A stretch of 21,676 nt of DNA, taken from assembly GCA_027037025.1 (NCBI GenBank), contig JALWBS010000113.1, forward strand, positions 1-21,676, written 5' to 3'. The position numbers were made by a program, and so were the translations under genes. Below are positions 14,130 to 21,676 of the stretch, piece by piece. The DNA is from Desulfurococcales archaeon. GTDB lineage: Archaea; Thermoproteota; Thermoprotei_A; Sulfolobales; Ignisphaeraceae. The notes under the pieces are model-generated. The model searched no databases. It was not told where the DNA came from and was given only the letters and a program-made list of their open reading frames with translations. Each line of letters opens with the position of its first letter. The stretch's first letter is position 1.

Positions 14130-16153
14130 GCTATGCCACCCACTATGAACATTACTATTATAAGTAAAGCAAGTAGAACGATTACGATTGTGAATAGCCC
14201 GATAGGAGATACCACTAGCGTTCTAAGCATTGATCTGAAGGTTTTAATGCCGCCAATTATGAATGACATCGCAGCTTCGTCTACATGGAACTCTTTCTTC
14301 GATTCATACGCATTGGAGACCGATAGCAGTTTGCGCTGTATCCAGCTACCTAAAGAGTTGAATCTAGATGTTATAGAACTTGAGATCCCTGAGGTTAGTA
14401 ATGCCCTAGGTAATCTAAGTACTAGACAGCGGTACACCTCGTGAGCAAAGTCCATCAAAGGCTTAATTCCTTGCTCAATGTCGACATACATTCTGCTCGC
14501 TGAGACTCTATGCCTATCAATAGCGACGGTGTAGCCGGTAGTCCATGGTGTACCAGTAACGAATACATCTCTCTTAGAGCTAGCAAGAGACGCTAGATAT
14601 GCGAAGAGCATCGAGCCTCCTATAACCAATGGTATTGCATAGATCATCGGAGGTATCGATACGTATAAATGTTCGTAAGCCCGAGCAGGTAGCGAACCAT
14701 ATACATAGTTGAATACATTTACGAATCCTAGTGCTAGCAGCAGGGAAGATAGTAATAACAACGATATTCTCATAGACTTGGGTAACTCGATGCATGAGCT
14801 CTTGTACCTCTTGCCCAAGTGCATCGATGGACCGATAACCTTCGCTACGTACATCATTGAGAGAGGCGATGCCGCCATTAACAGTGCAGATGCTATGTAG
14901 AAGAATAGATTGTTCGGAAGCATTAAGGTTCCATAGACGTAGACCTTGGATAAGTAGCCTAGCGTAGGTGGTAACCCAGAGATGCTTAGCAAACCTATAA
15001 GTGCTGCGAAGAGCAACGACTTGCTATTCAATGCCGTACCGTATATCTTATCCACATCAACGCTGTTGACGAAGTACAGGTAGCATCCAGTAATGAGGAA
15101 TAATAGTGATTTGAATAAGCTATGAGCAAACACGTATATCACTCCAGCTGCTAACACAGGTAGTCCGAGTGGATTGCCGTTTTGAAGAAGTATTATCCCA
15201 GATGATATAGCTGTTGTCATGTACCCTACATGCGAGATACTGGAATAAGCCAGTATCTTCTTTGCATTTCTTTCTTGAATTGCACAGAGAGATCCCCAGA
15301 TAGCTGAAGATAGTGCTTGCGCTAAGATTATGCACCAAAGCCACGTGGGTGCTGAGTACACGTAGTACAAGAGTCTTAGTAGCCCATACACTCCCATCTT
15401 TATCATGACCCCGGAGAGAAGAGCCGATATGTTGCTTGGAGCCACTGGATGTGCTTCAGGTAGCCAGAAGTGCAGAGGTATCAATCCCGCTTTCGTCGCG
15501 AATGCGATGGCTATGAGGATCACTATAGCAATGTATATCAACGTAGGTATAGAATGTATGGAGCTCTTAACCTGCGTGAATCCGAGTACGTGAGTATATC
15601 CATACGTTAACATGATTGCGAGTATCAATGGTATTGAGCTAAGTAAGTGCATCGCTATGGCATACCTAATTCCTGCAGCTCTAACTTCAGGTTTTTCGTA
15701 GTCCCAAGCTATCAATAGGTAGGAAGCTAGTGTCATTACTTCCCAAGAGAATAGGAATGTTAGTATATCCCAGCTCAGAACCACGAATACCATCGAAGCC
15801 ACGAACATGTTTAGCAATGTGATGAACATCCCAGCTCTCTTCGTTTCCTCGTATATCTCCATGTAACTATACGAGAATATCGCTGAAGCCAGTGATGGTA
15901 TAGATACCACCAGCAACATTATTGAGGATATCGTGTCTATGTGAAGCGGTATGGACACTACTCTGATCAATGCTGATTCTCTGCTTGCCCACGAAGTTAA
16001 AGCAACGATTATCAGCATCGATGAGGCTATGGCTGATAGTATGCTTCCGATTCGAATCGAGGTTCGGTAGTTCTTAGTCAGCGCTAGGGAAACTATGCTT
16101 GATAAGGCATAGATCCCTAACGCCATCAATATCAAATTAACTAGGATCATCAT
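14123..16153 (-). CDS. hyfB: Large antiporter-like proton-pumping subunit (HyfB/HycC-like)
   Basis: This 676-aa protein is close in length to E. coli HyfB (672 aa). It is a polytopic NuoL/M/N-type ion-translocating subunit. All key membrane charges are seen: E138 in SWEVMT, K221 in ATKAGLIPLHFWLP, K252 in GVMIKMG, and K348 in HSLFKS, so it should be competent to pump. After the 14-helix core it has a C-terminal region of about 200 residues with a TPWTTGY motif like HycC/HyfB and a last hydrophobic helix near 650-672. Tandem ATG codons at 16153 and 16150 are possible starts, following GGGGTGATGG. Confidence 0.9.
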   Translation of the reverse strand: MMILVNLILMALGIYALSSIVSLALTKNYRTSIRIGSILSAIASSMLIIVALTSWASRESALIRVVSIPLHIDTISSIMLLVVSIPSLASAIFSYSYMEIYEETKRAGMFITLLNMFVASMVFVVLSWDILTFLFSWEVMTLASYLLIAWDYEKPEVRAAGIRYAIAMHLLSSIPLILAIMLTYGYTHVLGFTQVKSSIHSIPTLIYIAIVILIAIAFATKAGLIPLHFWLPEAHPVAPSNISALLSGVMIKMGVYGLLRLLYYVYSAPTWLWCIILAQALSSAIWGSLCAIQERNAKKILAYSSISHVGYMTTAISSGIILLQNGNPLGLPVLAAGVIYVFAHSLFKSLLFLITGCYLYFVNSVDVDKIYGTALNSKSLLFAALIGLLSISGLPPTLGYLSKVYVYGTLMLPNNLFFYIASALLMAASPLSMMYVAKVIGPSMHLGKRYKSSCIELPKSMRISLLLLSSLLLALGFVNVFNYVYGSLPARAYEHLYVSIPPMIYAIPLVIGGSMLFAYLASLASSKRDVFVTGTPWTTGYTVAIDRHRVSASRMYVDIEQGIKPLMDFAHEVYRCLVLRLPRALLTSGISSSITSRFNSLGSWIQRKLLSVSNAYESKKEFHVDEAAMSFIIGGIKTFRSMLRTLVVSPIGLFTIVIVLLALLIIVMFIVGGIAW

Positions 16154-16156
16154 CCA

Positions 16157-17557
16157 TCACCCCTTCACAGATATCATCCACTGAGCCACGAAGTTCGAAA
16201 TAACAGCGAAGATTATGAGCAACACTATTGGTATGTATATAGTTGCAGATGGTTTCCTTAACATCCTGAGAGGGGCTCTGGGAGGTTCTAGGCAAGACTT
16301 GTTAAATAGCATCACGTAGTACACAAAGGATAAACACCATAGTATGGCTAAGAACGTAGCTATGTACCACAAACCCATTCTAATACACGCTAGTATTACG
16401 AAGATTTTCGGGAAGAACAAATTGAAGGGAGGTAGCCCCTCTATCGCAAATATGGATGCTCCTAAGAGGAAAGCTGCTAATCCATCCCATCTACTCAGCC
16501 CCCTCAGCTCATCAATGCTTCTAGAACCGTATGAGTAGAGTGTGTAGCCCGTCGTTAGAAAGGCCGCTGCTTTAGCAACTCCGTGGTTAAGTACGTACAG
16601 AGCTAAAACAATGCCAGCACCGTTAATCCACGACCTGTTTACGCATGCTAGAGCTATTGGGATGAACATCCAACCTACGTGGTCTATTGTCGACCATGCG
16701 AATAACCTTTTAAGATCGCTCTGACTCCAATAAGCAATCAACGCAGCTACCATGCTCGCGAAAGACATAAACCCTATTGTGTAAGCTAAGAAGGGTATGG
16801 GAACCTTTATCATCTCAACGAGTCTATAAGTGCCGTAAGCTCCTAGCTCAACCATTGCTCCACTCAACAAAGCTGAAACCGGGCTTGGAGCTGCTGGGTG
16901 AGCATATGGTAACCAGAAATGTATTGGCGCAAGCCCTGCTTTCACAGCAAATCCGAAGAACATCAACATTATTGCGAGCTCTATCTCTGGATTAAGGTTC
17001 TGTACGGCGTGTAACATGGAGAGCGATCCCGTAGCTGCATATAGAAGCGCTATACCTATAGTCAATAGCAAAGCTCCAGCATGGCATGTCAATACGTAGA
17101 GCGTGCCAGCATTCCTAACCCTAGGATCATTGTAATCGTATGTGATTAGCATATAAGAAGATATTGTCATCGCTTCCCAGAAGAGTAGAAACGTTAACCA
17201 GTTATCCACGAGCAGTACTCCAATCATTGAGTATACAAATATCAGCAGCAGAGTGTAGTAAAGTATGCCTCTTCTTCCGTACACATCTATATAGCGATAA
17301 GAAGATGTCAATGCCATTATCCCAAGTACAACTACGTTAATAATCATCAACGCCGATACGTTATCTACGTAGAGAGGTGCGTCAACTGAGTAAAGTTTTA
17401 TCATGACAGGGTAGTGATTCACTGATAAGATCGTGTACGCAATTAGGGCAAGCGATAGAGACCCTAGGCTCAATCCAATAATCCTCGCATCCCTCAAAGC
17501 TTCACCCACTATAGTAGCTACGAGAGCTATTGAGCACAGTGTCAATGTCACAATCAT
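16157..17557 (-). CDS. Antiporter-like membrane subunit (HyfD/HyfF-like)
   Basis: This protein of about 466 aa has about 13-14 hydrophobic helices of the NuoL/M/N and Mrp-antiporter family and would form part of the ion-pumping arm. Conserved points are E128 in FWEAMTISSY, K206 in AVKAGLAPIHFWLPYAH and a lysine in NHGVAKAAA. At the TM8 position, where the 676-aa subunit has lysine, this one has E237 (GAMVELG). The TTG at 17560 is in frame, but the ATG at 17557, preceded by GGTGAG, is preferred. It lies between the other two antiporter paralogues with gaps of 3-4 bases. Assignment to HyfD versus HyfF is not possible by eye. Confidence 0.87.
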   Translation of the reverse strand: MIVTLTLCSIALVATIVGEALRDARIIGLSLGSLSLALIAYTILSVNHYPVMIKLYSVDAPLYVDNVSALMIINVVVLGIMALTSSYRYIDVYGRRGILYYTLLLIFVYSMIGVLLVDNWLTFLLFWEAMTISSYMLITYDYNDPRVRNAGTLYVLTCHAGALLLTIGIALLYAATGSLSMLHAVQNLNPEIELAIMLMFFGFAVKAGLAPIHFWLPYAHPAAPSPVSALLSGAMVELGAYGTYRLVEMIKVPIPFLAYTIGFMSFASMVAALIAYWSQSDLKRLFAWSTIDHVGWMFIPIALACVNRSWINGAGIVLALYVLNHGVAKAAAFLTTGYTLYSYGSRSIDELRGLSRWDGLAAFLLGASIFAIEGLPPFNLFFPKIFVILACIRMGLWYIATFLAILWCLSFVYYVMLFNKSCLEPPRAPLRMLRKPSATIYIPIVLLIIFAVISNFVAQWMISVKG

Positions 17558-17561
17558 CAAA

Positions 17562-19028
17562 TTATCTCACCATCGTTAACGCTGGTTTTACGTAGATGAA
17601 GAAACATGCTTGAAATACGTAGAGAAATACCATTAGTATTGCTATTGAGGTCACCATGTACTTAGCTCTCGCTTCTCTCAACACCGCTTGCGTTGTAACG
17701 GATTCGAAAGCTCTATTAAACCATCTTGTAGCTACAACGAGTAGTATTAGAGATTCCACGAGTATCGATACATATGCTATAAGGTAGGCCGGATTTAGAA
17801 TGACCTTCGCTAATGCACATTTCACTAATACGTATATCTTAGAGATTCCGTATATTGGCGCTCCGGCTAAGCCAAGTAGTGAGAGTAGGTATGCATTTAA
17901 AAGGAATCTACTGCTCTTAACCACGGACATTATCTCTTTAAGCAAGAAGCTTCCTCGAGCAAAGCCCGCATACCCAAAGGTCAGAAAGCCTATGCTTTTA
18001 AGAAAAGCGTGCACTATGAAGTGTATTGTAAACAGTGCCAAGCCCAATGGCAGGGAATATACTGATATGGCCACAGCGAAGTACATTATCGCTACCTCGG
18101 ATATCGTTGAGTAGGCCAGAACCCTCTTACCATCCTTTAGCAGTGGGTACATAGCGGTCGATATCCCTAAGCTGGCTATTGCTGGTACGAGAATCGCTAA
18201 GGCGCTTGATGCGGGTACTCTACCCATAGAATATATTATCCTAGCCATTAGATACGGGCCCATCTCTATCATCGTCGCTCCGTGTAGCAATGCTGAGGTA
18301 GGTGTTGGTGCTACCATCGCGTCGGGTAGCCATGAATACGTTGGGAACTGAGCACTCTTCGTGATGGCGGCCCACATCGCTAAGGAGAGTATCAGCAACT
18401 TCCCATAATCACTTAGATGAGATAGCGCTGTTAACTCCGTTGAACCACATTTAGCAATTAAGTAACCTATTGCGACTGCAAGACCCCCATAAGCACCTAG
18501 ATGTGTGGTCACGAGCATCTTATACGAAGCTTTGACCGCCTCATCGCTACCGTAATAAGATATCAATCCCCAACATGCTAAGCTCATAAGCTCGAAGTTT
18601 ATGAGAATCTCTATGAGGTTCGTCGACATGACGAACAGCATCGCTGAAGCTATGAAGAGGTACATCCATGCATAGAACCTGACCTTACCGGAGAGTACGG
18701 GGTGAAAAGCGTTTCTTGGAGACATGTAATCCGTGCTGTAGAGCATTATGCATCCTCCGACGACGCTGATTATAGTTGCAAAGATCATTGATAGAGGGTC
18801 TATGAGCAGTCCGTACACCTCTCCAACTCCCTTAACGCTCAGGATGTGTATCACTATCCTTGGTTGACCCATGTAAACGTAGATCGAGTACAAAGAGAGC
18901 CCACTGACTATCAGTGAAACTCCTCCAGCAACATTTACGTTATCAACAACTCTATCACTTGATAAACACGTCGAAACAAAGAAGAATACGGGGATGAGAG
19001 GAGCTAATACGAAGATTATATGAGGCAA
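17562..19028 (-). CDS. Antiporter-like membrane subunit (HyfF/NuoL-like)
   Basis: This 488-aa polytopic membrane protein of the NuoL/M/N family is the first of three paralogues in the cluster. E146 (NFELMS), K224 (AAITKSAQFPTYSWLPDAM) and a lysine in HAFLKSIG are conserved. TM8 has H249 and E255 (LLHGATMIEMG), closer to NuoL than to HyfB. The TTG at 19028 is forced: an in-frame TGA lies at 19037-19035 and the first helix begins at residue 4, so no later start fits. The Shine-Dalgarno GGAGG ends only one base before TTG, which is unusually close, and both sit inside a predicted hairpin. The gene follows cooS after a 57-base gap, the widest in the cluster. Confidence 0.87.
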   Translation of the reverse strand: MPHIIFVLAPLIPVFFFVSTCLSSDRVVDNVNVAGGVSLIVSGLSLYSIYVYMGQPRIVIHILSVKGVGEVYGLLIDPLSMIFATIISVVGGCIMLYSTDYMSPRNAFHPVLSGKVRFYAWMYLFIASAMLFVMSTNLIEILINFELMSLACWGLISYYGSDEAVKASYKMLVTTHLGAYGGLAVAIGYLIAKCGSTELTALSHLSDYGKLLILSLAMWAAITKSAQFPTYSWLPDAMVAPTPTSALLHGATMIEMGPYLMARIIYSMGRVPASSALAILVPAIASLGISTAMYPLLKDGKRVLAYSTISEVAIMYFAVAISVYSLPLGLALFTIHFIVHAFLKSIGFLTFGYAGFARGSFLLKEIMSVVKSSRFLLNAYLLSLLGLAGAPIYGISKIYVLVKCALAKVILNPAYLIAYVSILVESLILLVVATRWFNRAFESVTTQAVLREARAKYMVTSIAILMVFLYVFQACFFIYVKPALTMVR

Positions 19029-19043
19029 GCCTCCTCAGCCTCA
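19021..19043 (-). promoter_or_regulatory. Hairpin covering the ribosome site and start of the 488-aa subunit gene
   Basis: On the minus-strand RNA, UGAGGC (19043-19038) can pair with GCCUCA (19026-19021), enclosing the Shine-Dalgarno GGAGG (19034-19030) and most of the UUG start. A second, mutually exclusive hairpin pairs GAGG (19033-19030) with CCUC (19025-19022) across a CUUG tetraloop that contains the start codon. Either would hide the ribosome site. This is seen from base-pairing alone; a thermophile may need more stability or a bound factor. Confidence 0.35.
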
Positions 19044-19063
19044 CATCATCGGAGTTCATTGAC

Positions 19064-19083
19064 AAGAAAAACCTGTTTTAATT
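19064..19083 (-). promoter_or_regulatory. T-tract and TATA-like element between cooS and the hydrogenase genes
   Basis: On the minus strand, AATTAAAAC (19083-19075) follows the cooS stop and TTTTTCTT (19071-19064) comes next. The T-tract could cause partial termination after cooFS. The A/T element is placed to start a new transcript near 19053, about 25 bases before the next start codon. The hydrogenase genes could therefore be expressed at a different level from cooFS. Confidence 0.3.
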
Positions 19084-19085
19084 GA

Positions 19086-20921
19086 CTAAGCAACTCTTCG
19101 AGCCTCGATCTCCTTGATTAGTAGATCCGCTGCCACCTCGGGATCAGGCTCTATTATTAATTTACCTCCCGTAATCTTAGGTAGTTCCTCGCTTAGAATC
19201 CTCTCTACTTCTGGAGCTCCGAGAACTGGAGGTACTGTTCCGACATGGCTTGGTAGTCCATGCGCCGCAAAGTACAGAGCTATGCTAAGAGCTTTGGCGT
19301 TCATCCACTCTGGAGCACTGGCAGCGAATGGAGCTTTGTTAAATGGTACACTAAGTTCTCTAGCAACTTCGTACAGTACCAATAGTTCACGCGAGGTCTC
19401 TACACAGAGACCCATTGTTATTACTGGTGGAAGGTTCAAGTTCTTCATCACTTTCCTGAGCCCAGGACCCGCTATCTCTAGAGCCTCTATTCTTGCTAAT
19501 CCAGTTAGAGCCATGGCAGTCATAGAGCATCCAGCTGCGAGCACGAGCACATCGTTCTCGATCAGCCTCTTAGCTATGGTGTAATGCCCGTAATTGTGCT
19601 TGACCTTCGGGTTCGTGCACGAATGTAAAGCAAGGATTCCTTTTATGTCTCCGGACCTAATCGCATCGGCGAGAACCTTCAGCGAGCCTCCCAATCTCTT
19701 CCTGAAGCCTAAGGTTGTGGGATTCGTCACGAAATCTATTGTGTAGCTAGGTACGTAGACCCTATCCTTAACCCTATTTCGGTAGTTCTCTATAGCGATT
19801 TTCACGATTTCTCTAGCAACTTTCGATGCGTTCTCGTGAGTCATTGGCATGTGTATAGCTCCAGGCAGCTTAGCTACGGGATCCACGTTAATGATCTTAG
19901 TATGGAAGTTCTTGGATATCTCCGATAAGTATGGAAATACGCATTGGTGATCTATCACCATTACCTCGATCATACCGGTAAGCATAGGCAGTTCTTGCAT
20001 GATCATGTTACCGCTCGGTATTATCACCGATATTCCCTGAGCCCCGACCTCCCTAGCCATTCTAAGAAGCTCTGGATCCTTCGATGCTTCAACTATTTTA
20101 GATGCGTATATAGGCATTACTCTTAGGAATATGTTGACGTTCTCTGGTTTTATCAAGCCCATTCCGCTCCTACCTTTGCCAGGCTCCTTATCTCCCATCA
20201 ACACTTCATCGATTATCGTCGTTGTCAACGTGGATAAGAGCCCATCACATAAAGCTACTCTAAGCGCTTGCTTAATGATGTTTAGAGGCTCACAATCCGT
20301 ACCCATGTTCGCTCTATACATGGAGTCGAACACTTCTCTAGCAACGCCTCTAGGTAAAAGCCCCCTTTGCTTCCAAAGCTCGACTAGGTCTGGGGGTGCG
20401 AGCTTCGTTACAGTTAACAGAGGTTTATCATCGATTCTCTCGATCTCCCTTTTGATGGTGTTGACTAGATTGAGAAGCTTCTCTCGATCATCTTTACCCC
20501 CTACTCCTAGTATTGCGCATATCTCATTTAGTCGCTCGGGACTCTTGATGGTAAAGTCTTTCGTTTCGTCCTTCGCAACAGCTTCAGCTATCTTAAGCAT
20601 CTGCATAGCCTCTTGCAATCGAGTTGCCATGCCCTTGACCACGAAATCGAGCAGCTCCCTTGCTGCCATGAGATCCGCCGGTGCTCCACAGGTACCTACG
20701 GTTGCGCTGTATCCAAAGGGATCAATTCTGCAGGGTCCGGCGTTACAGTGTCTGCAACATACACCGGTTAATCCGAAGCCGCACTGAGGTTGTTGATATT
20801 GGAACCTATGCCATACTGTGTCTATCCCTTCTACATCCGCTTTCCTAACAATCTCATTAACGTCAGGGGTTATGGAAACCCTACCTCTTATCTTCAAACC
20901 CAGGAACTCCCTTTCAGGCAT
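19086..20921 (-). CDS. cooS: CooS-like Ni-CO dehydrogenase homologue lacking canonical active-site residues
   Basis: This 611-aa protein aligns along its whole length with anaerobic Ni-CO dehydrogenase. The D- and B-cluster cysteines are intact: C47, C55, C56, C59, C64 and C78 in CGFGLTGVCCRHCNAGPC and GTCGA. C-cluster counterparts of Cys333, 446, 476 and 526 (C. hydrogenoformans CODH-II numbering) are C327, C435, C465 and C506, and Lys563 matches K543. However, no histidine occurs between residues 59 and 325, so His93, the histidine relay and His261 are absent. No cysteine occurs between 226 and 326, so Cys295 is absent, apparently through a deletion of about 15 residues near 299. The activity is therefore uncertain. 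ATG 20921 follows AAGGTGAT. It lies directly behind the cooF-like gene. Confidence 0.88.
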   Translation of the reverse strand: MPEREFLGLKIRGRVSITPDVNEIVRKADVEGIDTVWHRFQYQQPQCGFGLTGVCCRHCNAGPCRIDPFGYSATVGTCGAPADLMAARELLDFVVKGMATRLQEAMQMLKIAEAVAKDETKDFTIKSPERLNEICAILGVGGKDDREKLLNLVNTIKREIERIDDKPLLTVTKLAPPDLVELWKQRGLLPRGVAREVFDSMYRANMGTDCEPLNIIKQALRVALCDGLLSTLTTTIIDEVLMGDKEPGKGRSGMGLIKPENVNIFLRVMPIYASKIVEASKDPELLRMAREVGAQGISVIIPSGNMIMQELPMLTGMIEVMVIDHQCVFPYLSEISKNFHTKIINVDPVAKLPGAIHMPMTHENASKVAREIVKIAIENYRNRVKDRVYVPSYTIDFVTNPTTLGFRKRLGGSLKVLADAIRSGDIKGILALHSCTNPKVKHNYGHYTIAKRLIENDVLVLAAGCSMTAMALTGLARIEALEIAGPGLRKVMKNLNLPPVITMGLCVETSRELLVLYEVARELSVPFNKAPFAASAPEWMNAKALSIALYFAAHGLPSHVGTVPPVLGAPEVERILSEELPKITGGKLIIEPDPEVAADLLIKEIEARRVA

Positions 20922-20927
20922 GGGGAA

Positions 20928-21560
20928 TCACCTTTCAAACCAGAGAGTTGAACGAGTCTTCCTAGTGAGGACATGTAGAGGCATTTCAGGTCTTGTCGGA
21001 GGAAGTGGATATATGAAGGTCTCCACGGCTTCTCTCCTAGTTTCGAAGTACTTGCTTAGGAACTCCTTCTTCATCTCCTTCATTATCTCTGACACCGTTC
21101 CGTACCTAAGAGCTCCGCTAGGACATGCTTCGACACATGCAGGTACCTCTCCTCTACTTCTTCTATCTGGACACAAATCACATTTCACCATGATCTTGTT
21201 AACCAGATCGAGTTCAGGAACTCCGAAGGGACATGCTATTGCGCACGATAGGCACCCTATGCATTTAAGGGGGTTTAACATCGTAGCTCCATTCTCGTCT
21301 TTATACAGCGCTCTAGTGGGACATACATCGATGCACGGAGCTTGCTCACAATGACGGCAATTAAGAGGTGAGGGCATTCCCACGCTCCATATGTAAACTA
21401 CTTTGATCCTGGGAATAGGCCGCGGAACCTCCTTTATTGCTCGGAAGAGCTCTCTACTTTGCGAATGCTCTATCGCGCACGCAACTTCGCATGAGCGACA
21501 GCCCATGCATCGAGAAGGGTCTATGAAGACTATAGGTTTCTCGGCGATGCTCGTGGCCAA
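20928..21560 (-). CDS. cooF: CooF/HycB-like ferredoxin with four [4Fe-4S] clusters
   Basis: This 210-aa iron-sulfur protein has four cysteine sets: C18/C21/C24/C28, C68/C71/C76/C80, C100/C103/C106/C110 and C127/C130/C142/C146. This is the CooF/HycB/HyfA/DmsB arrangement. It would carry electrons from the CooS-like enzyme to the hydrogenase ferredoxin subunit. The TTG start at 21560 leaves a normal short N-terminus before the first cluster (FIDPSRCMGC), with a GGTG about 10 bases upstream. The gene ends 6 bases before the cooS start; its last codons contain the cooS Shine-Dalgarno. It is probably the first gene of the cluster, given a TATA-like element upstream. Confidence 0.9.
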   Translation of the reverse strand: MATSIAEKPIVFIDPSRCMGCRSCEVACAIEHSQSRELFRAIKEVPRPIPRIKVVYIWSVGMPSPLNCRHCEQAPCIDVCPTRALYKDENGATMLNPLKCIGCLSCAIACPFGVPELDLVNKIMVKCDLCPDRRSRGEVPACVEACPSGALRYGTVSEIMKEMKKEFLSKYFETRREAVETFIYPLPPTRPEMPLHVLTRKTRSTLWFER

Positions 21561-21606
21561 TGATCAGCACCATACCCTGTTCTCAGGAAGGCTTTGATTG
21601 GAAGCT

Positions 21607-21616
21607 ACGTAAAAGG
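21607..21616 (-). promoter_or_regulatory. TATA-like box upstream of the cooFS-hydrogenase cluster
   Basis: On the minus strand this reads CCTTTTACGT, preceded by a purine/pyrimidine stretch that could act as a BRE. Initiation about 26 bases downstream, near 21586, would give a leader of about 25 bases ahead of the cooF TTG. The window ends 60 bases further on, so an operon starting outside cannot be excluded. Confidence 0.35.
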
Positions 21617-21676
21617 AAACCGTGATTCGCCAGAGCTCCGCCGCAGTACGAGCTCCTTAACGCGGGCTAAGATAGA

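Noticed and set aside
11455..19028. Reading the membrane cluster as respiratory complex I or an Fpo-type complex
   Set aside because: The large subunit keeps all four nickel-binding cysteines, the ferredoxin subunit has the HycF-type zinc ribbon, and no quinone or F420 module is present, so a hydrogenase fits better.
20131..20787. Long plus-strand open frame of 218 codons opposite cooS
   Set aside because: It is a shadow of the cooS coding strand, with Ser/Leu-rich composition and no ribosome site.
19086..20921. Frameshift or sequencing error as the cause of the missing CooS motifs
   Set aside because: The frame is continuous, similarity resumes on both sides of the deletion in the same frame, and the histidine losses at two separate sites are substitutions rather than frame breaks.

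Overview
The window looks like a piece of a hyperthermophilic archaeal chromosome, most likely Thermoproteota (Crenarchaeota). The signs are heavy use of AGG/AGA arginine and ATA isoleucine codons, frequent GTG and TTG starts, GGTG-type Shine-Dalgarno sequences inside operons, TATA-like boxes about 26 bases ahead of apparently leaderless starts, and archaeal-type gene families. I cannot place it to genus from sequence alone. No tRNA, rRNA, CRISPR array or insertion sequence was found.

Left part (1-4810): housekeeping and unassigned genes. A small unknown protein is coupled to a MobA-like molybdenum cofactor guanylyltransferase. A membrane protein on the minus strand (possibly DUF996) is divergent from a Sir2-family deacetylase. 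Then come an unknown acidic protein and a two-gene ABC transporter. A 357-base convergent spacer follows.

Middle (5168-8589, minus strand): a tightly coupled four-gene operon with the subunit set of the archaeal dye-linked L-proline dehydrogenase / sarcosine-oxidase-like family. In transcription order it encodes a 2Fe-2S/FAD alpha subunit, a two-cluster ferredoxin-like subunit, a BFD-like 2Fe-2S subunit and the catalytic FAD beta subunit. A divergent regulator (8834-9925) joins an unrecognised N-terminal domain of about 240 residues to a ModE-type winged helix-turn-helix. From about 8590 onward the DNA looks more AT-rich by eye.

Right part (9914-21560, minus strand): one polycistronic cluster. 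It encodes, in order, a four-cluster CooF-like ferredoxin, a CooS-like Ni-CO dehydrogenase homologue, three antiporter-like membrane subunits (488, about 466 and 676 aa), a NuoH/HyfC-like subunit, a HycE/HyfG-like large subunit with intact NiFe ligands, a HyfH-like ferredoxin with a zinc ribbon, a HyfI-like small subunit and an unknown 103-aa protein. This is the layout of a group 4 energy-converting hydrogenase (Hyf/formate-hydrogenlyase type), with CooS/CooF where a formate dehydrogenase would sit. Electrons would pass from the CooS-like enzyme through CooF to the hydrogenase, releasing H2 and pumping ions.

The main discovery candidate is the CooS-like protein itself. It keeps the electron-transfer clusters, the Ni-ligand cysteine and the three cysteines of the Fe3S4 part of the C-cluster. 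It has no histidine at all between residues 59 and 325 and no cysteine between 226 and 326. It therefore cannot hold the canonical His93 acid/base, the His261 and Cys295 ligands of the unique iron, or the histidine proton relay. It is a degenerate or repurposed CO dehydrogenase wired to an apparently complete proton-pumping hydrogenase.
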